Shown here in pieces: positions 11,019-22,550 of a stretch of 64,000 nucleotides of DNA. The notes under the pieces were generated by a model. That model did no database searches. It had not been told where the DNA came from and saw only the letters and a list, made by a program, of their open reading frames with translations. Source of the stretch: Saccharina japonica. Lineage: Eukaryota; Sar; Phaeophyceae; Laminariales; Laminariaceae. The position numbers and the translations under genes were made by a program. Where the stretch lies: positions 1-64,000 of the forward strand of contig MEHQ01003947.1 of assembly GCA_008828725.1 (NCBI GenBank). The letters are read 5' to 3'. How positions within the stretch are numbered: the first letter of the stretch is position 1; each line of letters starts with the position of its first letter.

Positions 11019-11904
11019 TAAATCGTGTTTGGTGCTCACTACAACAATATCATGTACGACATATCTTAATTCGTTAACAAGTATAGTCCACATACACGGG
11101 GCGGATGTAGCCTCTGGCAAGGCTTTATGTAACGCCTTTGTAATGGCACCCGCGTTTTGGGAGACAAATCGCTCGAATTTAATGTAGTATATTGGTTGTG
11201 GCAAGTCAAGGCTTTCAACCGCCGAAATACAGCTTGTCACACGACCTGCGAGCTACCCGTGCCGTGCGTCTGACACAAAATTGCGCGGGGGGAGAGGGGT
11301 GCTCGTTAATTGTGCCACACAGTACGGTGCCTTTTTTCGTTTATGTTCGTTCTCTTCTTCTTTCTGGGAATTTCTATGAGTGATCGACGTTGGTACCCGT
11401 GCTACACATTGCCGGATGGCAAAACAAGAAGAGTACATACCAGGTGCTGAGAAGAATGCATATATTCCAGGATTCTGATAATGATACGTACCAGATAATG
11501 TTAACTGCATAGAAGTTATAGCCAATAGAGCTTGGCACGTACCGTACATACCCGGTAGGAAATAGCCTTTTGGGACTCATGAATGCGACCAAAACAACAA
11601 CGAGTGCGATATTATCAACATACTAGACATAGCGTGTAGCTGTCCGCACCCGTACAAATGTGGCCGTGCTACGTTTATGTAGTACAGTACCTCGCATTGC
11701 AGTTCAGACGTATCCCCTATCCCCTACCCCGGCAACCCAGGATGCTTCGTGTGACCGATGCCGTGATCGCCTCTTTAATGCTGTGATAACTTTTACCTCT
11801 AGCTCCAAAGGGGTTACCATAGATGCCATGAAAATTAGCCTCCTCTGACCCTCTGACACGAAGGTCGCTTTACCGGCCTACGTGTGGTTTTCTGAATCGA
11901 GCAG

Positions 11905-11967
11905 GTCGGCTCAATTGTCATGGTGGCCGTACATCTCACCAAAGCCATCAATAAGGCTAGCTCCCAG
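11905..11967 (+). CDS. Gene A, 63-nt exon (fifth recognised)
   Basis: A 21-codon exon, AG at 11903-11904 and a GTAGGT donor after CTCCCAG, phase 0 at both ends. Peptide: VGSIVMVAVHLTKAINKASS then Q. It extends the hydrophobic end of exon 10345-10530 and closes with a polar turn. The gene B copy (60906-60968) is the same length and differs at one residue (H/N). The ~50 nt after the donor are also nearly identical between copies and stay open, so an alternative read-through form is possible. Confidence 0.72.
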
Positions 11968-12480
11968 GTAGGTGGACGCATGAGCAAATTTCTTATTTTG
12001 TTGGGCTTCTTGCCGTTTGCGGTGGCACCAAGGAAATTGTACAGACCGTCTGGGCATTATCATATTTATGTGAATACCCAAGTGGTCGTTACATTTCCGG
12101 ACATAGTGATATATAGTACCAGTTGTGCTGTATGATATCCGCTCACGATGGGCTACCTGTGGCCCGGGACGACACATCAGCCATAAGCGCGCCCCTCCCC
12201 AAGTGCGCCCTGCATGCCCTGCTCTCGGAATGGAACATATGCACAAAATGTGAGCAAGAAAATAACGCGCGATCAAACAAATACTCCGGAATATGTGTAT
12301 ACTTCGTATGTAGTATGTACACAATACGAGTGATCTATACAACTTACAAACTATCTGTTTGGGCTACAGGGTCGTGGCACGGTGCGTCCTCCACTACAAC
12401 CACACAGACAATTTTTTATTATGTTTCGCGCAAAAGCTAATAAAAAAGTATTGGCTCCTACGTTCTGAAGTAGTAAGTTC
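11968..12480 (+). other. Start of gene A intron 5; conserved read-through segment
   Basis: Directly after the GTAGGT donor the frame remains open in both paralogues (GGRMSKFLILLGFLPFAVAP here, GGRMSIFLVLLGFLPFAVAP at 60969), then diverges to different stops. The remaining bases are partly conserved with 61020-61480. No exon with matching splice sites was found. Confidence 0.4.
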
Positions 12481-12754
12481 TGTCGCGCACGGCCTGCACC
12501 CTAGCAGCACTTTGCACGCGTTGGTCGCGCCGGTGGTCGCGTGGGCTTTCAATCGTATCGCGTCCAGCAAAATACTATGGCCACATGTCAGGTTTGACTA
12601 CGATATACGGTGTGGCGGCCCTTTTACAGTGCCAGGAGAATGGCATAGATTAGCTGGTTCAATCGGCATGCACGCAGAACCGCGGTGGATACACCTTAAA
12701 AACAATCAACAACACGAGGATGTACTACTGCTTGTAGCTCGAAGGCGGCCGTAA
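12481..12754 (+). other. Conserved open segment, possible exon of gene A or relic
   Basis: The frame reads VVAWAFNRIASSK, then ILWPHVRFDYDIRCGGPF, then VPGEWHRLAGSIGMHAEP and ends ARRRP-stop; block B has the same segment with the same stop (61545-61782). Conservation suggests function, but many differences change amino acids and its phase does not fit the exon at 11905-11967. CAG|GTTTGA near 12590 could be a donor. I leave it unassigned. Confidence 0.3.
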
Positions 12755-12883
12755 GAGACACTTGGCGCGTGTTACGATAGGGGTCGTAGGGTTTGGCCGA
12801 AACATTTCTGGAGCTCCTTTGCAGCCAAGGAACCACTCAACATCGATGTTTACCACAATATTTTTGTTTTACTACTACTGTAC

Positions 12884-14212
12884 ATGTGGGTGCCAGGCTC
12901 TCGGCCTAACCGTTGCATGGATATGCCATGAGTCGGTTCACCGTTGGTCGTGGTCATAGATATCTGTATCCCATTGTACTAATAATAGTGTGGTCGTTCG
13001 TATTCCGAGACTACTTACCGTGTTCGTCAGCTCCATAATATGTTGTCCCGCCCACAAGTAATAACTGACGACACCCAAGGTTCTTGAGTGCGAGGCAAGC
13101 GCAGTCCCCCTTGCTACACACTTCGTATCGCCCAACCAGCTTGTCGTCAAGCCAGGATGCCCCAACAACCTGACGTCTCCTCGACCCTACTCAGACAAGA
13201 AAGGAAAGTGCTACATACTAAAGCCAAACCTGAGTCCGTACTCATATTGGCGTCGACGGCAGGCCACAGTACTCGCAGTACAATAATTAACAGATATATA
13301 TATTTTCTCGACGAACGGTGAAATCGACGCAGGACATATCCATGCGATGGCCGAGAGCCTGGCACCCACATCGCCCCCCAATGTTTGAAAGTGAAATACT
13401 GGAGAACCCAGCACACCTTTCTAACATCTAGAAGGAAGAGAGGCTTTCGGGCTTTCTAACGGCGCAGGAGACGCCAGGTCGTATCGTTCATCCAGCTTGT
13501 CGTCAAGGCTAGATGCTCCAACAACTTGGCGTCTCCCAGTATGTGGCAAGCGGGACTTCCCTTGCCATGGTGCTATGATTTTGTGTGAGGTACTTCCACA
13601 CGAAGCTAACCACGAAACCACACTGGTATAATAACGACGCAGATCAAATCATGATTACGCAAGTCCATGGTTTTTACTACGCAAGGGGTGACATGATAAG
13701 AGGAACAAGTGTGGAATCTATACATCAGCTACCACCGCTGCATAAGGCCTTTGAATGGTAGAAAGCCGGAAAACCTATCCCCCTTCAAAATGTTAGAAAA
13801 GTGTGTAGGTTCTCCAGTATTTCACTTTCAAACATTGGGGGGCGATGTGGGTGTCAAGCTCTCGGCCCAACCGTTGCATGGATATGCTTTGAGTCGGTTT
13901 CACCATTCGTCGATGTCATAGATATCTCTATGATATTGTACTATTAATAGTGTGGTCGTTCGTATTCCAAGACTGCTTGCCGTGCTCGCCAGCTCCATAA
14001 TATGTTGTCCCGTGCACACATAATAACTGGCGACAGCCAAGATCCTTGAATGCGAGGCAAGGGCAATCCTCCTTACCACACAATTCGTATCGTGCATCCA
14101 GGTTGTCGTCAAGCCTGGATGCTCCAACAATCTGACGCCTCCTCGACGCTACTCAGACAAGAACGGAAAGTGCTACATACTCACGCCGAACCTGACTCCG
14201 TACTCATATATA
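12884..14212. repeat. Repeat A cluster: two direct copies around an inverted copy
   Basis: Repeat A is a ~370-420-bp dispersed unit with landmarks GTGGGTGCCAGGCTCTCGGC, ATGTTGTCCCG, AGCTTGTCGTCAAGC and GACGCTACTCAGACAAGAAA. Direct copies span about 12884-13253 and 13790-14212. The 5' half is present inverted at 13254-13425 (GAGCCTGGCACCCACATCGC), so the cluster can fold back. Other copies are at 25565-25746, 36723-36904, 37131-37850 and 61913-62100. Block B has only part of one copy here. Open frames across it are incidental. Confidence 0.7.
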
Positions 14213-14439
14213 CATATATAGTATTTGTTAATTACCTACCAGGTAGACTACGGGATTATCCATCGGGTTGCACGTACATTCGTTTACCTCAAAAGCACTT
14301 TAAGGGCAACGCATATAGAGTTTATCAAGTGAGGAGCCTCAGAAAACTTGCATGTGCACCCCTTCTGCACTATGCGTCGCGTTTGTCGTTTGATCGATTT
14401 GTAATTGTCAAAATAAAGGCAATGCCAAGGTTGTAGCTG

Positions 14440-14525
14440 AACTATAGATTGATACCCGTAGCGATTCACGCAAACTCCTTCGCTGCCAAGAACCGTTCTC
14501 TAGGGTTCGAATCCCCCCGCCGTCC
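14440..14525 (+). ncRNA. tRNA-like segment (B-box), copy 1
   Basis: Contains AGGGTTCGAATCCCCCCGCC, a good T-arm/B-box (GGTTCGAATCC) followed by a CCGCC acceptor-like strand. The paralogous copy at 62490-62575 keeps the same core. I could not find a complementary 5' acceptor strand or an anticodon arm, and two T-stem pairs are mismatched, so this is more likely a tRNA relic or tRNA-derived SINE head than a working tRNA gene. Confidence 0.3.
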
Positions 14526-16689
14526 TTCTTGGCCTTTCCCCCTGTTTGATGGAGCTTATGGGGGTACGCACCTGAAAGTTCTGGTATACAGGCAAGACGA
14601 GGCGCCATATTCCAGGTTGTTTGCTGCAGGAATTGTATCCCTTCGGTAAATCTGACGTCTAAGCTTAGCAGTCGGACGGACCCCAGATTGTGATTTGGTA
14701 AATGTACACCATAGCCACTGAGCTAGCAGTCAGCGCTGACTTCCCATGAAGGGGTCGTGTTGAATTATGAATGCCCATATACACTTGATGGGAAATCGAC
14801 GATCGAGGCTAATAACCTGTTGGAATGATGTGTGTCGAGGCCCTGCCTCTGTAAGAAGAGATGTAAGGTGGCAAAAAGTGACTGTGAACAAGTTATGATA
14901 TTGGAAGAAAATGCGCTGATGTGACCAGAATGTGAAAACGAAGAAGAGAAGAACAGTGATCAGAGAGGTTCAGAAAGTGAGATCGAAGAGATCAAGAAAA
15001 GAGAACAAGAGTGACCAGGGTGGTCGTGACCATGGCCTGATCAGCTCGAGAGACGCATACACCACAGACAGATGCACTCTACGGGATATTGCACTGACCG
15101 ACTGTTCACCCTATAGCAACCACAACATTCCGCGATACTTATAGCGCCAAGCTTGCTGCCCTGCAATGTGGTAGACATCCCAGTCAAGGCAAGTCGAACG
15201 TATAAGTTGCAGAATACGGAAGAGAAAACATCTGCCCTAATATATCCGCGTTCTCGTGCGTAGGGACAACGCACCAACTATACATCATGGATCTCAAAGT
15301 CCATAATTCACACCCCCTTAATGAAGCGTCAGTACCTAGAGAAACGGTTACGATGTTGAAACCTGGTGCCCAGAAAATAAAAATACAAATAGAACAATAT
15401 GTTGATTGTGCCGGCAATAGGTGCGTGACGCGACGACAGTCAGATATGTTGTGGAGTTCCATCGGTATTGGGATGTTAGCAGCGGGATATTGGGATGTCG
15501 GAATTTGCATGATGGAATATATGGATGCCATACCCCGATGCCTTACTCGCTGTCGGAGCGACGATAATACTATTATACCTGGTACGTGGTTTATGTCTGC
15601 ATCAAGGAGTGATACCACACCTCGACCCTGTCCGCGTGAGTTAGTCCCGCCATGCGCCCTGGGTCCTGATCAACACAATGTATTCAGGCCCATGGATGAA
15701 TAGTCCTAACACACAATAATCGTGCTGTCATTACCAGTGAACAATACTGCAGAAAAGGAGCACAACCCCATCTACAGCAGTGTGCTCATCACGCCTCTTG
15801 AAGATACACCTAAATCTAAGCAGTCGAAAATAAACAAAAACTGAGGGCGTCTGTCCAGTACAGCAAAATGCGCACCTTTCAGTGTTGTGAGCTTGTATGC
15901 ACTTCCACGAATACGTACCGAGTAGTACAGCAAAGCCGAAAGCAAAAATCAATATAAACCTTCCCCAGGAATAGAAAACAAAACAGTAAGAAAAAACTGC
16001 AGCAGATCGTTTCGCGGAAGGCTCCTCTGCTTGCCTGGTGTACTGTTGCGCTGGTGTAGAATGCTAGCTCGACTTGAGTTATAGCCAAGCCTGAGCCTTG
16101 AGAAAATTATGAGATTCCGCATTTTCTGATTCCCAGCGACTTTGGAAAGTTTTTGTGACAAACACTACACCCATATTGCTGCCGTTCATACACGGGTCTG
16201 AACAAGATGTGATTACGTTGTTGGCTGTTACCAGGTATATCATACCTGATCAATAGGATCGCGTACACGTCGTCAGAGCTTCTGCCAGATGCTTCCTGTT
16301 GCTGCACGAATTCAAGGCCCATAACATGTTGGCGATTTTATGTGACCGACTAGTGATGATAGTCGAAGGATAATCGCATGGACTGCTGTTAGGCAAGTCC
16401 GGTTGCGAGTATTCGAAATGTTGGTGTTGAAAAATGGCGTTCTGGCCAGGAAAGAGAAACAATAGGAGAGAGTGAGAGGGTGGGTGCGCCATCACGTGTC
16501 GGCTCTCCGCAAGATGGACGTTCTACGGCTAATAAAGAGTCGTTTTACTGACCCACATACAGCAATGTTATTTTGGTACTTGCCTGTGGAGATCGATACC
16601 TCCTGAGGGCAAAATAGGTACTCGGTACTATGATCGACTATCGACCGGCCTAGGGCAAACTCGTACTACTGTGTATGCTTCTACATAAA
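14526..16689. other. Gene A intron 5, no gene recognised
   Basis: 14526-15745 aligns in patches with 62576-63510 (purine-rich tract near 14930-15020; GGATCTCAAAGTCCATAATTC at 15289 and 63350). 15745-16670 has no counterpart in block B and is either an insertion here or a loss there. No protein motif was recognised. Confidence 0.45.
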
Positions 16690-17344
16690 ATAGCGGTACG
16701 CCCACGGCTCCGCCCGTGGCGCTGGCCCTGGGTCTCCAATATTAATAGTAGCATGTAGTACCTGGTATGGTATTAATAGTACTCGTATGCTGTGATATAT
16801 CACTCTGAACGGAAATGTAAGAACCATCGTGCGGGCCGATATGGCATGTTCATTTTCTTCCCCGGGTTGTTGGAGCTGTTGGTGTACGGAACGAAGTCGC
16901 TCAAGCCATCCTAAAACACGTACGCCTTTGGCCCTTGAGCGTCAGAGATTAACACACTACATGGGAGCATACCGGTCTTTGACATGCGTGATGTTGACGT
17001 TTGCCCGTACGCTGCTTGCACCATGTGGTACGACTCGACCCGTCTCACTAGAAAACACGAATCACGAAAAACCTGGGCCAGCGAACGATCGCTGTCCAGT
17101 TGGAAGCAACAGCCCTGTCTGTTCGCGTGTTCTACCAGTCTACCAGCACCATTCCGTGCGGTATCCACTTGGTATTCCCACAAGCGCGATGAACCAGATA
17201 AAGCCCGATGCTGCAAGTGAGCTACGTAGTGTACGTGCTCAGCCAAAGATTATGAACCAGAACGCCAAATTCTCTCTATGACAACAAACTACAGATTATT
17301 CTTATATCGGTTCCCAATCACGAATAATATTTTCCTTTATGATC

Positions 17345-18855
17345 CGACAATGGGGCCTTATCATCTCCGGGTGCGGCGGGACCTCGACGTTGTCCCAAGG
17401 GGAAACTCCCGCCGCGCGCTGGCTCGATGAGCCCCAGCCAAACCAGCAATCAGTCCGTTTTTGGGGTTTCCACACCTTGCGATGCGGTATCGACCCGGAG
17501 GATGTCCGTTTCGTTTCCGGGTTGTTGGAGTTGTAGATGTATGGAAGGGTTTCTGATCAGGGGGTGAGGCCTTATCGTCTCCGGGTTCGGCGGGACTTCG
17601 ACGTTGTCTCGAGGGGACACTCTGCACGCTGGTTCCATGAGCTCTAACCCAATAAGCAATCAGCCGATGGGGGTGGGGTTTTCACACCTTGCGGGGCGGT
17701 GTCGACCCGGGGGTGTCCGTTTTCGTCTCCGGGATGTTAGAGTTGTAGATGTATGCAAGGATTTATAATCCGGGGAAGGGGTGTTATCGTTCCCGGGTGC
17801 GTCAGGACCTCAAAGTTGTCGCGGGGGGAAATTCTGGCCGCGCGCTGGCTCCATGACCCTCAGCCAATCAGCAATCAGCCCGTGGGGTTAGAGTTTCCAC
17901 ACCTTGCGCGGCGGTATCGACCCGGGGGGTGTCCGTTTTCGACCCCTAGTTGTTGGAGTTGTAGATGTATGGAAATATTCATAATCGGGGAATGTAACGT
18001 TATCATCCCGGGGTGCGGCGGGACCTAGCTGTTGCCCCGAGGGGCAACTCACGCCGCGCGGGGGCTCCATGAGAGCCAGCCAAATCAGCAATCAGCCCGT
18101 GGGGCTGGGGTTTCCACACCTTGCGCTGCGATATCCACCCGGGGGATGTCCGTTTTCGTCCCTGGGTTCTCGGAGTTGTAGATACATATAATGATTTATT
18201 ATCCGGGGATGAGACGTTATCGTCCTCGGGTGCGGTGGGACCTCGCCGTTGCCCCAAGGGAGGAAATTTCGCCGCGCGCTGGCTCCATGAGACGCAGGTA
18301 TCGACCCGGGGTATGCCCGTTTTCGTCCCCGAGTTGTTAGAGTTGTAGATGTACGGAAAGATTTATGATCCGGGGATGTGACACTATCATCCCCGGGTGC
18401 GTCGGGACCTCGCCATTTGTCTCGCGGGGCAACTCTCGCCGCGCACTGGCTCCATGAGCCCCAGCCAAATCACCAATCAGCCGATGGTGGAAGGGTTTCC
18501 AACCTTGCGGAGCGGTATCGGTCCGGAGGGTGTCCCTTTTGGACGGCGGGTTGTTGGAGTTGTAGATGCATGGAAGGATTTATGATCCGGGCAGGGGACG
18601 TTATCGTCCCCGGATGCGGTGGAACTCTGACGTTGTCACAGAAGGATATTATCGTTGCGCGCTGGGTCCATGAGCCCCAGCCACCTATAAATCAGTCATT
18701 GGGGTTGGGCTTTCCACACCTTGCGCGGCGGAAAAGACCCGGGGGTGTCTATTTTCGTCCCCGGATTGTTGGAATTGTAGATGTATGGAAGGACTTCTGA
18801 TCAGGGGATGGGAACCTATTGTCTCCGAGTGTTACTGCCTCCATGAGCTTTACGT
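17345..18855. repeat. ~213-bp satellite, degenerate array 1
   Basis: About seven diverged units with landmarks CAGCCCGTGGGG, TTTCCACACCTTGCG, GGTATCGACCCGG, GTTGTAGATGTATGGA and TCCGGGGATG. Unit starts near 17663, 17875, 18088, 18478 and 18692 give spacings of 212-214 with one longer interval. The same unit forms the arrays in S2. Open frames are by-products of a period near a multiple of three. Confidence 0.85.
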
Positions 18856-18864
18856 AGCCAATTA

Positions 18865-19435
18865 GGCCCTGACCCATTTGGTGTTTTTTTTTTTTTTTCG
18901 TGCCCACTTTTCCGGAATGGCACGAGTCCAAACAAGCCAACTATGGCACCAGGGTTTGGCCATTTCCCCACAGTTTTGGCTTAGGTTTTGGTAGTCATAA
19001 CCCACCTTTTTGGGGACCGTTCACGTTTTTTTGGTCGGTTTTGCGCAAAAGAGCGAACTATGGCACTAGGATTTGGCCATTTTTCCACGGTGTGACTTCT
19101 TCGTGTTTTCGGGTGTATTTAAACACATAAGCGGGGTGTGTGAACATAAACCAACTGCTGAAATGCTGAATCGTATGCATATAAGTCAATCGTTTTGATG
19201 CTGTTTAAGTATTCAGCGAAGTTCCCGATGCCGACTAGGCATCTAGCCCGGGCTTTCAACGAACCCAGCGCCAAAAATAGGGGTGGCATAGGCTGCCTAT
19301 GGCATATTTTCTCTTGTTTTGCCACCCCTTGTGCCCACAATCCTAATGGCACGTGCCCACTCCAGCTTATGGCTTTGCTTATGGCACATAGAGCCAATTA
19401 TGTCAATCGCTATGCCCACCAAATGGGTCAGGGCC
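18865..19435. mobile_element. Stowaway-like MITE inside S1 (TA target duplication)
   Basis: A 571-bp element with terminal inverted repeats GGCCCTGACCCATTTGGTG (left at 18865) and its reverse complement ending at 19435. TA lies on both sides (18863-18864, 19436-19437), the Tc1/mariner-type target duplication. Internal direct repeats share AACTATGGCAC and ATTTGGCCATTT motifs near 18937 and 19055. No transposase. The assembly junction at 30499 resumes inside this element's sequence (equivalent to 19342). Confidence 0.78.
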
Positions 19436-20749
19436 TATAGCCAATCAGCGATCAGCTGATGGGGATGGGGTTTCCACACTGTGCGGGGCTGAATCGATCG
19501 GGGGGGTCGCCGTTTTGTCCCCGGTTGGTCGGAGTTGTAGTGATATGGCGAGATTTCTGATCCAGGGATGGGGCCCTATCCTTCCCGGGTGTGGCGGAAC
19601 CTCGATGGTTCTGTTCATTACCAATCTTGTAGAAAGGGCCAGCGGCCTTTGGCATGGGTTGGCCAACCAATCAGCTGCCGGGATTGTATTTCAAAATTGT
19701 AAGTCGGCAGCTAGGCTGGCTGGCTGTTACGACTGCCTCGGGATTGTGACACGGCCACGACTGTTGGCAATACTCAGCACGCGACGGCCAGGGCTCGGTG
19801 TGGCGTGAGGCCCAGTGCCCCGCTTATTGTGTTTCGCGCTTTCTCTACCAACGCCGCGAGGCGGGACTGAAACGCGCTGGATCGCGAGACTCGCGAGACC
19901 ATGACGACAGCACTGGTAGTGTGCAGTGATGTACCAACCTGAACGGAAATATAATGGCCATTGGTGAATAAGTGCATAGTCGGTTTGGCCCTTACATTGC
20001 CATCCGTAGCCACTGTCTTGGGATTGAGGCAATGCTCAGCGGTCAGGACTCGGCGGGGCATGAGACTCGGTGTTTCACTGGTTGCGCACCCAGTCTCTCT
20101 ACTCATGGGGCAAGGCCGGGCTAAAGCGCCCTGGATCGCGATACCATGATCGCAGACAGACAGACTAGCAGCATTTCACAATGCAGATAGATAAGAGTAT
20201 GCGCTGCAATAGGAACTAGTTACGCCACACATTGACCACCATACAGTACCACTGCTGTTCTTATGCTTCTATGCTTTTACCAATGGTATATACTACGTAG
20301 ATATAGCGTATAACAATGTCTGTCATGTGTATAATTTAATAGTAATACATGCAACTGAACACTGATTACGTGTAGACGACGATGGCACTGATCAGCGACT
20401 CGGTAGGCTACCGGCTATGTACTGTTGTAGGGAAATGCCTATCACCAACAGCGTGGCCAGCAGAGTCGCCCCCTCGAAAACGGAACCGATGGTAACGAGC
20501 ACCGATGATGGTGAGGTGTGTCCAGCAGTCGGCCACGTTTCCTGTGCCTGGAATCATGGGGCGTGTATATGTTTTCGTTAATTGAGTACCAAGTACGCAC
20601 CAATCAGAAGAGGAGATCGAAGAGAACACACGCGCCGTTTCTCCCTTTCTATTCCGGTTGCCCCCCTCGATTGTTATCGCGCTTTGTTTGCACTCAACCC
20701 TCCCCCGCCAACTCTCGTGAACTTGAACTCAATTTACGTCTTGCCGCAG

Positions 20750-20902
20750 GCACGCCAGGCCTGGCATGAAAAAGCAAAGAGGTCGATTCGGAGGCAGAGC
20801 TGTGCCTTTGTCGTACTGGGCACCCTATTCAACGCTTCTGTTGGGATGCTGGAACTATCGGAGATAGGCCGGTGGACCCCCATATTCCCCTTCATGACTA
20901 TG
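20750..20902 (+). CDS. Gene A, penultimate exon (hydrophobic, phase 0)
   Basis: A 153-nt exon flanked by CTTGCCGCAG and GTGAGT. Peptide: ARQAWHEKAKRSIRRQ (basic, cytosolic-type), then SCAFVVLGTLFNASVGML (membrane segment), then ELSEIGRWTPIFPFMTM. Phase 0 at both ends makes it compatible with exon 11905-11967 and with the short exon at 21417. The gene B counterpart would fall just past the right edge of the window, since 63700-64000 aligns with 20390-20650 immediately upstream. It sits 0.55 kb after element S1. An identical copy at 31908-32060 belongs to the duplicated segment. Confidence 0.65.
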
Positions 20903-21416
20903 GTGAGTTAACTTGCGTGTACTTACAAGGGGGGTATTCAGTAGCAGAGTATATGCTCTGGGTGTTCCCGAGCATATATCCTACGAACTCAACCTTGCTT
21001 GGTACATAATTTGTATCGCGTTTATCCTCCGACAATGTGCCGCATAAATACGGGTACATGTCAACGGCATCACCTAATGAATCAGCTACAGGCTAGAAGA
21101 AGAACGCCCACGGAAACCAAAGAAGGAAACCTGTTGTGCCATCAGTAATGTTAACAGCTCATTTCGTTGCCTACCTTTAGTTCCGGCTTAACTTTGACCT
21201 ACTCTCCTCCACCTGTTGCCTTTTATTGCACTGTACACCACGCTCCTCGACCCCTAAGCCGCATCCACACTCTAGCCTTGTGATAGCGATTTCCCTGGCT
21301 CTAATTAGAATTTGGTCAGCATCTTACCAATAGCCCAGCAGGCGACACCTTCGCACTTGACTTCATCGACTCCACGGGTTAAGATAACACTTATTTACAT
21401 AGTGTTTATTTCGCAG

Positions 21417-21455
21417 GAGCACTTGCGCGTGCGCCCTGAACGACTGTCTACCTGA
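21417..21455 (+). CDS. Gene A, candidate last exon
   Basis: A strong acceptor (GTGTTTATTTCGCAG) is followed in phase 0 by 12 codons, EHLRVRPERLST, and a TGA stop at 21453-21455. Joined to the previous exon it gives a short charged cytosolic tail. Support is splice-site quality and phase only. The alternative is the acceptor at 21618 (TTCTTCTTGCAG), which opens a 60-codon frame but in a phase that does not fit. Confidence 0.4.
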   Translation, partial: EHLRVRPERLST

Positions 21456-21739
21456 GACCCACTCACATAGGATCAAATACTAGGATTTGGTAGGTACGTG
21501 CGACGAGAGCTGTCCAAGTAGGACATGGCCCCGCTTGGACAAAAAGCTGATAAAATATATTTGGCCTTCAACACTAAACCCTCAGCCTAACGCCGACCTC
21601 CTGCAATTCTTCTTGCAGTGGAGATGTTGAAGAGTTAGTGCCGACTATCAACTATTTAGTTGAAGCCGTCCCATGTCGTAAACAATACTGCGTGCAATCG
21701 TATACGGAGGAGGAATTTCAAGAGATACCATTCAAAGAC

Positions 21740-22550
21740 CCCGCCATTTTGAGGGGGGGGGGGGTTGTTACCGTTCCGAGAGAGGTGTACCTGGTACTCG
21801 ACATTCACGCATGGCCGTAGTCGTATCACCATAGACTCTCGCATTACTACAATGTCGTGACGGAGCACGTTGGGTTTTAAACAACCAGACAGGCATTGCT
21901 TGCACCGAGCGTGAAGCGCCGTGAGGTGTTGGGCGAGTCGCATGAAGGGTGAGCTGCATCCTACTAAGAACCGCTTGTGAGGCGGGCTTTTATATAGGCG
22001 ACCATGATTTAATATCTGGTGTGGCCACTTCCAGAGACAGCAATGGGTGGTACTATGTATCTGCCTCGTGGGTGTCTCACCATATACACACTACGTGATA
22101 CGATCATTCCCCTTGTGCTGAGTTAAGGTCCTCCATCCCGCGGGGGGGGTGTACTCGTGTCGTGCATTGCCGTAGCCGTATGACGATAGAAGCTCGCATC
22201 CCTACAATAGCACGTGGGAGTTTCACCAAACAAGCAGACATTGCTTGCACCAAGCGCGAAGCGCCGTGAGGTGTTGGGCGAGTCGTATGATGGGCGAGCT
22301 GCATCCTACGAAGAACTCCTTGTGAGGTGGACTTGCATATGGGCGACTGCCTCCAATGAATTGGTCTTATTTCTGACGTGGCCACTTCCAGAGACAGCAA
22401 TGGGTATTGCTATGTTTCTGCCTCGTAGGTACCTTACCGTATACATACACACTTCGTGATACGATCGGGGGGGGGGGGGTACTCATTTGTTGCTTGCCTT
22501 AGTCATTTGACCATTGACCACGCATCCCTTTCGAGACGGGTCCAGGGGGG
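21740..22550 (+). repeat. Repeat D, two tandem copies
   Basis: Two ~390-bp units (about 21754-22140 and 22141-22480), each starting at a poly-G tract followed by GTACTCG, then GCATTGCTTGCACC and GTGGCCACTTCCAGAGACAG. A third poly-G tract at 22468 and CGAGACGGGTCC close the block. This is the reverse complement of the copy at 8371-8985. Duplicated again at 32898-33708. Confidence 0.72.

Larger units (their letters stand above)
16690..20192. mobile_element. Satellite-bearing composite element S1
   Basis: Begins ATAGCGGTACGCCCACGGCT with a GCCCACGG/CCGTGGC-type hairpin and ends in a (CAGA)n tract plus AGCAGCATTTCACAATGC. Element S2 (45061-50102) has the same kind of 5' start and 3' (CAGA)n end and the same internal satellite. 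Block B preserves the uninterrupted site: TTCTACATAAACAAGAGTAT at 63509-63528 matches the two flanks joined (16681-16689 and 20193 on). That makes S1 a real insertion of about 3.5 kb after the duplication. No transposase or polymerase frame is visible, so it is non-autonomous; the superfamily is unknown. Confidence 0.7.
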
